A stretch of DNA of 6,424 nucleotides from an uncultured Lachnospiraceae bacterium. Lineage in GTDB: Bacteria > Bacillota > Clostridia > Lachnospirales > Lachnospiraceae. Below, in pieces: positions 1-5,340 of this stretch. Made by a program: the position numbers and the translations under genes. Position 1 is the first letter of the stretch. Every line of letters begins with the position of its first letter. The notes beneath the pieces were generated by a model. That model made no database searches and was not told the origin of the DNA. It saw nothing but the letters and a program-made list of their open reading frames with translations. The DNA is taken from positions 1 to 6,424 of the forward strand of contig CAMNWW010000130.1 in the NCBI GenBank assembly GCA_946566415.1. Direction: 5' to 3'.

Positions 1-18
1 TTAATAAGTAGGTTGATA

Positions 19-137
19 TTTCTTGTGAGAGAGTCCGCAGCACAGATTTCATTGGACCGCCGAAGATGCAAACCGGGGAATTAAGCAGAGATTCAGTTTG
101 ATTTCGGGTGAAACTTTCAGGCAAAAGGAACAGGAAA
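19..137 (+). promoter_or_regulatory. Glycine riboswitch, single aptamer
   Basis: This leader RNA element binds glycine and controls the grd genes behind it. Seen in the sequence: the conserved core blocks of the glycine riboswitch occur in order, GAGAG near 27-31, GCCGAAG at 59-65 followed by GCAAA, and CTTTCAGGCAAAAGG at 114-128. P1 pairs 19-25 with 131-137 (one G-U pair) and P2 pairs GTCC 33-36 with GGAC 54-57. A partial P3 can be drawn between 72-75 and 105-109 with one bulged base. I see only one aptamer core; many glycine riboswitches are tandem. The family is usually an ON switch, which fits a catabolic operon whose substrate is glycine. An open reading frame starting at 98 runs through this RNA into grdX, but that start is not credible. 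Confidence 0.93.
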
Positions 138-179
138 GGGACTACTTTCTGAATCCAGATAATAATATCCGGGAAACAG

Positions 180-220
180 AAGGGGCGACAAAGCATCAGT
201 GTTTTGACGCCCCTTTTTTT
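180..220 (+). terminator. Riboswitch-controlled intrinsic terminator
   Basis: A strong hairpin precedes a run of seven T (214-220). The lower stem pairs GGGGCG 182-187 with CGCCCC 208-213. After an A-A mismatch (188/207), an upper stem of seven pairs (189-195 with 200-206, one G-U) closes a TCAG loop. The terminator lies between the glycine aptamer and the ribosome binding site of grdX, so it is the likely expression platform: transcription stops without glycine and continues with it. Stem and U-tract are directly visible; the control logic is inferred from the riboswitch family. Confidence 0.93.
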
Positions 221-244
221 AAAGCAGAGGAAAGGAAAACGGAT

Positions 245-628
245 ATGAAGGGCGGTTTTGTGATTATCACAAATAATCCTCTGGTAGAGGAAAAACTTGG
301 CAAAGAGCAGGAGGTCGAGTATGAAAAACTTTCTTTTGAAGAAACTCTTAAGAAAGTGCGCGATCGGATCTATTTGGGCCACAGACTTTTGACGCATCCG
401 TTATCCGGCAGCGTCAAACCGAACGAGACGCCGTACAAATCTGTGATGGTTTCAAAACAGGCGGGAGCGTTGGATCTTAAATCGGCGGAGATCATAGAGA
501 ACGCAATTCATACGTGCGGGAAGTTCCAGTTCAAATCGGACCAATATAAGCCGGAAGTGTATAAAGATTTTCAGGTAGTCGACTGTACGTTGATCGAAAG
601 TGCGATCCCGTCGGTAGAATATTGGTAG
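245..628 (+). CDS. grdX: GrdX family accessory protein
   Basis: This encodes a 127-residue protein of the GrdX family, found at the head of glycine reductase operons; its biochemical role is not established. Recognition rests on the typical length, the position directly ahead of grdE, and the block at residues 44-64 that includes LLTHPLSGSVKPNETPY, with KQAGALD at 71-77. No signal peptide or membrane segment is visible, so it should be cytoplasmic. I chose the ATG at 245 because a GAGG/AAGG-rich ribosome binding site sits at 227-235, just after the terminator, and because the upstream in-frame ATG at 98 would put coding sequence across the riboswitch and terminator. It is the first gene after the switch and should be induced by glycine. 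A 72-base gap containing a small hairpin separates it from grdE. Confidence 0.87.
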   Translation: MKGGFVIITNNPLVEEKLGKEQEVEYEKLSFEETLKKVRDRIYLGHRLLTHPLSGSVKPNETPYKSVMVSKQAGALDLKSAEIIENAIHTCGKFQFKSDQYKPEVYKDFQVVDCTLIESAIPSVEYW

Positions 629-639
629 CAGCGGCTGTA

Positions 640-657
640 AAAGTACGGAGGTACTTT
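640..657 (+). other. Small hairpin between grdX and grdE
   Basis: AAAGTAC (640-646) pairs perfectly with GTACTTT (651-657) around a GGAG loop. Past a two-base bulge, CTG 635-637 can pair with CAG 658-660. No T run follows, so it is not an intrinsic terminator. It could act in mRNA processing or stability, or be incidental; no function can be assigned from the sequence. Confidence 0.5.
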
Positions 658-700
658 CAGGCAATATAACAAAACATATTTAAGAAGGAGGGAATTTACA

Positions 701-1981
701 GTGAAATTAGAAGTTGGCCACATTTTCATCAAGGACATTCAGTTCGGAGCTGAGTCTAAAATCGAAGACGGAGTTCTTTATGTGTCTGAAGAAGCTGTAA
801 AAGCGATCGTCCTTGAGGACGAGAAGATCAAAAGCGTAAAGCTTGACATTGCAAAACCGGGAGAGAGCGTTCGCATTACGCCGGTGAAGGATGTTATCGA
901 ACCGCGTGTAAAAGTGGAAGGAAGGGGAGGAATCTTCCCGGGGGTCATCGCTAAGGTCGATACAGTAGGAAGCGGCAAGACATATGCCTTGAAGGGAATG
1001 GCGGTTGTAACAGCAGGAAAAATTGTTGGTTTCCAGGAAGGTATCATTGATATGAGCGGTCCGGGAGCGGATTATACTCCGTTCTCTAAGCTGAATAACC
1101 TTGTAGTGGTTTGCGAGCCGATAGATGAGATTAAACAGCATGATTATGAGCAGGCTGTACGTTTTGCGGGATTCAGAGTTGCTGTTTACCTTGGAGAGCT
1201 TGCGCGCGAACTGACGCCGGACGAGACAAAAGTATATGAAACTTACGGCATCATGGAAGGAAAAGAAAAGTTCCCGAATCTTCCAAGAGTTGCTTATGTA
1301 CAGATGCTCCAGAGCCAGGGGCTTCTTCACGATACTTATGTATACGGCGTTGACGCAAAGAAGACATTATCAACGATCATGAATCCGACTGAGGTGATGG
1401 ACGGAGCGATCGTTTCGGGAAACTGTGTGTCTGCATGCGACAAGAACCCGACATATGTGCATGAGAATAATCCGGTCGTTCATGACTTGTTTGAGGAACA
1501 TGGCAAGACGCTCAACTTTGTCTGCCAGATTCTGACGAACGAGAATGTATACCTTGCAGATAAGATGCGTTCTTCTGACTGGACAGCTAAAATGTGCCGC
1601 CTGCTTGACTTGGATGCAGTTATCGTATCACAGGAAGGCTTCGGTAATCCGGATACAGACCTTATCATGAACTGCAAGAAGATTGAGGCGGAAGGCGTTA
1701 AGACGGTTATCATTACAGACGAGTACGCGGGACGCGACGGAAAATCCCAGTCCCTTGCAGATGCTGATCCGGCTGCTGACGCGGTTATTACCGGCGGTAA
1801 TGCAAACGAGGTCATCATTCTTCCAAAGATGGACAAGGTGATCGGTACTCTGGATTATGTAAACACGATCGCTGGAGGTAACGAACACTCTCTGCGTGAG
1901 GACGGAACGATCGAAGTAGAAATCCAGGCTATTACAGGTGCAACCAACGAGACCGGCTTTAACTGCCTGAGCGCACGATAG
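701..1981 (+). CDS. grdE: Glycine reductase component B proprotein GrdE
   Basis: GrdE is the proprotein of the substrate-binding component B (protein B) of glycine reductase. In this family the chain cleaves itself before an internal cysteine, which becomes an N-terminal pyruvoyl group on the smaller subunit. The pyruvoyl group holds glycine as a Schiff base. Here the cleavage site is visible as SGNCVSACDKN at residues 239-249, so cleavage is expected between Asn241 and Cys242. The full length of 426 residues fits the family. The start is GTG at 701, placed about nine bases after a strong AAGGAGG site (685-691); no better ATG lies near. The protein looks cytoplasmic. It precedes grdB by only 20 bases, consistent with coupled expression of the two component B genes. 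Confidence is high because both the sequence pattern and the context agree. Paralogues for sarcosine or betaine (GrdG, GrdI types) are similar, but a neighbouring glycine switch favours glycine. Confidence 0.95.
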   Translation: MKLEVGHIFIKDIQFGAESKIEDGVLYVSEEAVKAIVLEDEKIKSVKLDIAKPGESVRITPVKDVIEPRVKVEGRGGIFPGVIAKVDTVGSGKTYALKGMAVVTAGKIVGFQEGIIDMSGPGADYTPFSKLNNLVVVCEPIDEIKQHDYEQAVRFAGFRVAVYLGELARELTPDETKVYETYGIMEGKEKFPNLPRVAYVQMLQSQGLLHDTYVYGVDAKKTLSTIMNPTEVMDGAIVSGNCVSACDKNPTYVHENNPVVHDLFEEHGKTLNFVCQILTNENVYLADKMRSSDWTAKMCRLLDLDAVIVSQEGFGNPDTDLIMNCKKIEAEGVKTVIITDEYAGRDGKSQSLADADPAADAVITGGNANEVIILPKMDKVIGTLDYVNTIAGGNEHSLREDGTIEVEIQAITGATNETGFNCLSAR

Positions 1982-2001
1982 GAAGGGAGGACGAAATAAC
2001 A

Positions 2002-3315
2002 ATGAGCAAAATTAAAGTAGTACACTATATCAATCAGTTCTTCGCTAATATCGGCGGAGAGGAGAAAGCTGATTTCCCGGCAGAAATCCGCGTAGGCGAG
2101 GTTGTCGGACCAGGACTTGCACTTTCACAGAAATTCGGGGATGAAGCGGAGATCGTTGCAACGATCATTTGCGGAGATTCTTATTTTAACGAGAATCTTG
2201 ATAAGGCAAAAGCAGACATCCTTGCTATGGTAAAAGAACACAAACCGGATGTTTTTGTTGCCGGACCTGCATTTAATGCTGGACGTTATGGGGTTGCATG
2301 TGGTACAATAGCAGATGCAGTACAGGAAGAATTAGGTATTCCTGCAGTGACTGGTATGTATGTAGAAAATCCGGGCGCTGATATGTTTAAGAATAAGGTT
2401 TATATGGTTTCTACAAAGAACAGCGCCGCAGGTATGAGAGATGCAGTCGGCAAGCTGGCTCCTCTCGCTCTTAAGCTTGCGAAAGGTGAGAAGATCGGGG
2501 CTTCCTGCCAGGAAGGGTATATGCCGAACGGCGTCCGCGTTAATTTCTTTGAGAAGGAACGCGGATCAAAGAGAGCTGTTAAGATGCTTCTTAAGAAACT
2601 GGCTGACAAGCCGTTCGAGACAGAGTATCCAATGCCTTCTTTCGACAGAGTGGATCCGAACCCGGCAGTTAAGGATCTGAGCAAAGCTACGATCGCACTT
2701 GTTACTTCCGGCGGTATTGTTCCGAAAGGAAATCCGGACCATATTGAAAGTTCCAATGCGTCTCACTATGGCGAATACGACATTGAGGGCGTTATGGATC
2801 TGACAGCCGAGACATACGAGACGGCTCACGGCGGATATGACCCTGTATATGCAAACGAAGATGCTGACCGTGTACTTCCGGTTGACGTTCTGCGCGAGAT
2901 GGAGAAGAACGGCGTAATTGGAAAACTGCACAATAAGTTCTACACGACAGTTGGTAATGGTACGGCAGTTGCGTCTGCTAAGGCGTTTGCGGACGAATAT
3001 GCACAGAAGCTGAAAGCAGACGGTGTGGATGCAGTTATCCTGACCTCTACATGAGGTACCTGTACACGTTGCGGTGCAACGATGGTTAAAGGTATCGAGG
3101 CTGCTGGAATTCCGGTAGTTCATATGTGTACGGTTACTCCGATTTCCATGACGGTTGGTGCGAACAGAATCGTTCCGACGATCGCAATTCCGCATCCGCT
3201 GGGCAATCCGGCTCTTACCAAGGAAGAAGAGTACGAGCTTCGTAAGGGATTGGTTGAAAAAGCGCTCAACGCTTTGACGACAGAAGTTGAAGGTCAAACG
3301 ATCTTTGATAAATAA
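2002..3315 (+). CDS. grdB: Glycine reductase component B gamma subunit GrdB, selenoprotein
   Basis: GrdB is the selenocysteine subunit of component B. It takes part in splitting the C-N bond of pyruvoyl-bound glycine and in passing the carboxymethyl group to GrdA. The reading frame starts at ATG 2002 (GGGAGG site at 1984-1989), meets an in-frame TGA at 3052-3054 and continues to TAA at 3313-3315. Read with TGA as selenocysteine it gives 437 residues, the usual family length. Sec351 lies in the conserved context ILTST-U-GTCTRCGATMV, a UxxC redox motif (Sec351, Cys354), with Cys357 nearby. Other recognisable blocks are FNAGRYGVACG at 91-101 and GIPVVHMCTVTP after the Sec. A bacterial SECIS hairpin follows the TGA. 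A standard gene caller would report a 350-residue protein plus a 77-residue downstream fragment, or a false pseudogene. Codons around 88-125 look different from the rest of the gene. Confidence 0.96.
3052..3054 (+). other. Recoded TGA codon, selenocysteine 351 of GrdB
   Basis: This in-frame TGA is read as selenocysteine, not stop. The frame continues for 86 sense codons with strong family similarity (GTCTRCGATMV directly after it), the position matches the known Sec of GrdB, and a SECIS-like hairpin with a GGT loop starts 12 bases downstream. The organism must therefore carry selA, selB, selC and selD elsewhere. Confidence 0.96.
3067..3081 (+). promoter_or_regulatory. Bacterial SECIS element of grdB
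   Basis: CGTTGC (3067-3072) pairs perfectly with GCAACG (3076-3081) around a three-base GGT loop (3073-3075). The loop begins 19 bases after the TGA, inside the spacing known for bacterial SECIS elements, and the GGU loop resembles that recognised by SelB in E. coli formate dehydrogenase mRNA. An outer helix, GGTACC 3055-3060 with GGTATC 3091-3096 (one G-U), could extend the fold. The element is within the coding sequence. Confidence 0.88.
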
Positions 3316-3339
3316 AATGTAAAAAAGGAGAATGACGTT

Positions 3340-4281
3340 ATGGGTAAGATTTATGACGTAATTATCCTGGGTGCAGGACCGGCAGGCTTAGCTGCCGGTC
3401 TGTACGCGGGACGAAGCCGCCTTTCCACATTGATCGTGGAAAAAGGCAAGGATGGCGGACAGATCGCTATCACAGATGAGATTGAGAATTATCCCGGCCA
3501 GATCGTAGAGGGCGAGAGCGGTCCTTCACTCATCGCAAGAATGACAGAGCAGTGCGAAAAATTCGGTGTTGACCGTGTATCAGACACGATCACCAGTGTG
3601 CAGCTTGAAGGCGATGTAAAGAAACTTTGCAGTTCAAAGGCTGAATATGAGGGGAAGACCCTTATTATCGCGACGGGCGCATTCCCGAGACCGATCGGCT
3701 GCAAAGGCGAAAAAGAATTCCTTGGCAAGGGTGTTTCCTACTGTGCTACCTGTGACGCCAATTTCTTTGAAGATTTTGAAGTATATGTAGTAGGCGGAGG
3801 AGACGCTGCGGTAGAAGAAGCAATGTACTTGACAAAATTCGCAAGAAAAGTTACGATTATTCATAGACGTGACGAACTCAGAGCAGCAAAATCTATCCAG
3901 GAAAAAGCGTTCAAGAACGAGAAGCTTCATTTCATGTGGGATTCAGTCGTAGAAGAAGTCAGCGGAGACGGTATCCTTTCTGAGATGACTGTTAAGAACG
4001 TGAAGACAGGCGTACTCACCCACATTGTTGCGGATGAGGATGACGGCATGTTCGGCGTATTCGGATTCATTGGAAGAGTTCCGAACACGGACATCTTTGA
4101 CGGAACAGCCCTGGAAGTGGAAAAAGGCTACATCCCGACAGATCAGGATATGCACACTAATATTCCGGGTGTATTTGCAGCCGGCGATGTCCGCGTGAAG
4201 AGCCTTCGTCAGGTTGTTACGGCAGCCGGCGACGGAGCAATCGCTGCAACTCAGTGCGAGAAATATTTAAACGAGCTTTAA
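3340..4281 (+). CDS. trxB: Thioredoxin reductase (NADPH, FAD)
   Basis: This is a 313-residue low-molecular-weight thioredoxin reductase, a cytoplasmic FAD enzyme that passes electrons from NADPH to thioredoxin. Domains in order: an N-terminal FAD-binding Rossmann segment with GAGPAG at residues 11-16; the central NADPH domain with GGGDAAVEEA at 152-161 and HRRDELRA at 175-182; the redox pair CATC at 135-138; and the C-terminal FAD segment with AAGDVR at 280-285. The arginines of HRR and the RA pair favour NADPH rather than a ferredoxin-dependent flavin enzyme. ATG 3340 follows an AAGGAG site at 3325-3330. The gene lies 24 bases after grdB and 39 bases before trxA with no terminator between, so it is part of the grd transcript and most likely supplies electrons to reduce GrdA. 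The length and all motifs are intact. Confidence 0.97.
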   Translation: MGKIYDVIILGAGPAGLAAGLYAGRSRLSTLIVEKGKDGGQIAITDEIENYPGQIVEGESGPSLIARMTEQCEKFGVDRVSDTITSVQLEGDVKKLCSSKAEYEGKTLIIATGAFPRPIGCKGEKEFLGKGVSYCATCDANFFEDFEVYVVGGGDAAVEEAMYLTKFARKVTIIHRRDELRAAKSIQEKAFKNEKLHFMWDSVVEEVSGDGILSEMTVKNVKTGVLTHIVADEDDGMFGVFGFIGRVPNTDIFDGTALEVEKGYIPTDQDMHTNIPGVFAAGDVRVKSLRQVVTAAGDGAIAATQCEKYLNEL

Positions 4282-4320
4282 TTTTCAAATGATTTTTTAT
4301 TAAAAGGAGGAACTTGACCA

Positions 4321-4638
4321 ATGTTAGAAGTAGATAAGAATACATTTCAGACTGAAGTATTAGAAGCAGAGGGATACGTTTTCGTAGACTTCTTCGGCGA
4401 CGGATGCGTGCCGTGCCAGGCTTTGATGCCGTTCGTACATGAGATGGCTGACAAGTATGGGGACAAGCTGAAATTCACTTCCCTCAACACAACGAAGGCA
4501 CGCCGTCTTGCGATCGGACAGAAGATTTTAGGACTTCCGGTTATGGCAATCTATAAAGACGGGGAAAAAGTAGAAGAAGTTGTCAAAGACGACGCTACAC
4601 AGGAAAGCATCGAGGCAATGATCAAAAAATATATCTAA
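4321..4638 (+). CDS. trxA: Thioredoxin with GCVPC active site
   Basis: This is a 105-residue thioredoxin, the expected electron donor to selenoprotein A (GrdA), re-reduced by TrxB. The fold is recognisable from YVFVDFF (residues 19-25, with the buried aspartate Asp23), the redox motif GCVPC (28-32, cysteines 29 and 32) and the cis-proline in GLPVMAIY (Pro73). The usual WCGPC motif is altered: Trp is replaced by Gly28 and the Gly by Val30. The segment between, SLNTTKARRLAIGQ, also departs from the common DENPELA-type sequence. To my knowledge thioredoxins of glycine-reducing clostridia carry similar changes, so this looks like a dedicated partner, not decay. ATG 4321 follows a strong AAGGAGG at 4304-4310. 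Two hairpins lie after the stop, before grdA. Confidence 0.94.
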   Translation: MLEVDKNTFQTEVLEAEGYVFVDFFGDGCVPCQALMPFVHEMADKYGDKLKFTSLNTTKARRLAIGQKILGLPVMAIYKDGEKVEEVVKDDATQESIEAMIKKYI

Positions 4639-4648
4639 TCAAGCGTAT

Positions 4649-4690
4649 AAGGCCCTAGGGCTTTTTACGGGAATGCCGTCAGGCATTTCT
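4649..4690 (+). other. Two tandem hairpins between trxA and grdA
   Basis: The first hairpin pairs AAGGCC 4649-4654 with GGCTTT 4659-4664 (one G-U) around CTAG and is followed by T to 4666, so it may act as a weak terminator. The second pairs AATGCC 4672-4677 with GGCATT 4682-4687 around GTCA, and can be extended by GGG 4669-4671 with TCT 4688-4690 through G-U pairs. They fill the 97-base gap before grdA. They could attenuate transcription, mark an mRNA processing site or shield the 5' end of a grdA message; which is unknown. Confidence 0.55.
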
Positions 4691-4735
4691 AAATAAATTT
4701 TATGAAATAAAATGAAGGGAAGGAGGAAAAACATC

Positions 4736-5209
4736 ATGGCAATTTTAGAAGGTAAAAAAGTTGTAATTATTGGCGACCGTGATGGTGTTCCGGGACCGGC
4801 TATCGCAGAATGTGTTAAGACAGCCGGCGGAGAAGTTGTTTTTTCTTCAACAGAGTGTTTCGTCTGAACAAGCGCAGGCGCAATGGATCTGGAGAACCAG
4901 AAAAGGGTTAAGGAGTTTGCTGATGAATACGGCCCGGAGAACGTAGTAGTTATCGTAGGCGCCGCAGAAGGCGAAGCTGCAGGTCTTGCAGCAGAGACTG
5001 TAACAGCAGGAGACCCGACGTTTGCAGGTCCATTGACAGGAGTCCAGCTTGGACTTACGACATATCACGTATGTGAACCAGAATTGAAGGAAGAATTTGA
5101 TGATGCAGTTTACGATGAGCAGGTGGGTATGATGGAAATGGTACTCGATGTTGACGATATCGTAAGCGAAATGTCATCTATCCGTGACGAATACTGTAAG
5201 TATTTATAG
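4736..5209 (+). CDS. grdA: Glycine reductase selenoprotein A (GrdA)
   Basis: GrdA is the small selenoprotein that carries the carboxymethyl group as a selenoether from component B to component C, and is then reduced by thioredoxin. Translation from ATG 4736 (AGGAGG site at 4721-4726, with more purines before it) gives MAILEGKKVVIIGDRDGVPG, meets an in-frame TGA at 4865-4867 and ends at TAG 5207-5209. This gives 157 residues, the family length. Sec44 sits in the hallmark context CFV-U-TSAGAMDLENQ, forming a CxxU redox pair (Cys41, Sec44). The rest is a typical soluble cytoplasmic protein rich in Glu, Val and Ala. A conventional caller would start at Met50 (base 4883) and lose the active site. 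The gene is preceded by two hairpins and followed by a strong terminator, suggesting that its message level is set separately from its neighbours. Confidence 0.96.
4865..4867 (+). other. Recoded TGA codon, selenocysteine 44 of GrdA
   Basis: This in-frame TGA encodes selenocysteine. The upstream 43 codons from a good start and the downstream 113 codons form one protein of normal GrdA length, and the surrounding CFV-U-TSAGAMDLENQ is the conserved active-site context. Reading it as a stop would give a 43-residue stub. Confidence 0.96.
4888..4901 (+). promoter_or_regulatory. Candidate bacterial SECIS element of grdA
   Basis: TCTGG 4888-4892 pairs with CCAGA 4897-4901 around an AGAA loop. The loop begins 26 bases after the TGA and has a G in its second position, both in line with what is described for bacterial SECIS elements. 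A shorter alternative, GCG 4872-4874 with CGC 4879-4881 around CAGG, lies closer to the TGA. I cannot decide between them without folding, and both could form together. Confidence 0.6.
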
Positions 5210-5250
5210 GATGCGGTTAAACATAAGACGCATCCGGAGCGGTTTCGGAT
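5209..5250 (+). other. Two mutually exclusive hairpins after grdA
   Basis: GATGCG and the preceding base (5209-5215) can pair with CGCATCC (5229-5235) around a 13-base loop. Alternatively ATCCG 5232-5236 can pair with CGGAT 5246-5250. The two share bases 5232-5235 and cannot form at once. They lie directly before the terminator at 5255-5291. No function can be assigned; an mRNA 3'-end protector or attenuator is possible. Confidence 0.4.
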
Positions 5251-5254
5251 CACA

Positions 5255-5291
5255 AAGAGTGGTGAGGTAAATACTTACCTCACCGCTTTTT
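5255..5291 (+). terminator. Intrinsic terminator between grdA and grdC
   Basis: A 13-pair stem (5258-5270 with 5275-5287, one T-G pair) closes an ATAC loop and runs into a short T tract (5287-5291), which can pair further with AAA upstream (5254-5256). The core GGTGAGGTAA/TTACCTCACC is perfect. It should end most transcripts after grdA. grdC would then be reached by readthrough, or from its own promoter, but I see no convincing promoter in 5292-5340. Confidence 0.88.
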
Positions 5292-5340
5292 AGTAACGGT
5301 TTTGTTTTTGGAGAAATCGAAAGAAAGGTGGACACTTGCG

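Noticed and set aside
1..18. Promoter for the operon at the window start
   Set aside because: AT-rich bases are present, but the -35 region would lie outside the window, so no promoter can be called.
138..180. Second glycine aptamer downstream of the first
   Set aside because: None of the conserved core blocks (GCCGAAG, CAGGCAAAAGG) recurs here, and the space before the terminator is too short.
98..244. N-terminal extension of grdX by 49 codons from an ATG at 98
   Set aside because: The stretch lies within the glycine aptamer and terminator, lacks a ribosome binding site at 98 and does not belong to the GrdX family; ATG 245 has a suitable site.
2566..3297. Long antisense open frame of 243 codons opposite grdB
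   Set aside because: It lies entirely opposite a well-supported gene, its translation is rich in Arg, Cys and Asn with no recognisable motif, and I see no promoter or ribosome binding site. The same applies to the other minus-strand frames, such as 707-1330 and 5944-6348.
3082..3315. Separate 77-codon gene starting at 3082
   Set aside because: It is the C-terminal part of GrdB after the recoded TGA; the frame is continuous with the upstream part and the motif around Sec351 spans both.
4883..5209. Separate 108-codon gene starting at 4883
   Set aside because: It is GrdA from Met50 onward; the true start is ATG 4736 with a strong ribosome binding site, read through the TGA at 4865.
5292..5340. 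Promoter for grdC
   Set aside because: T-rich bases at 5310-5319 do not form a credible -35/-10 pair with proper spacing.
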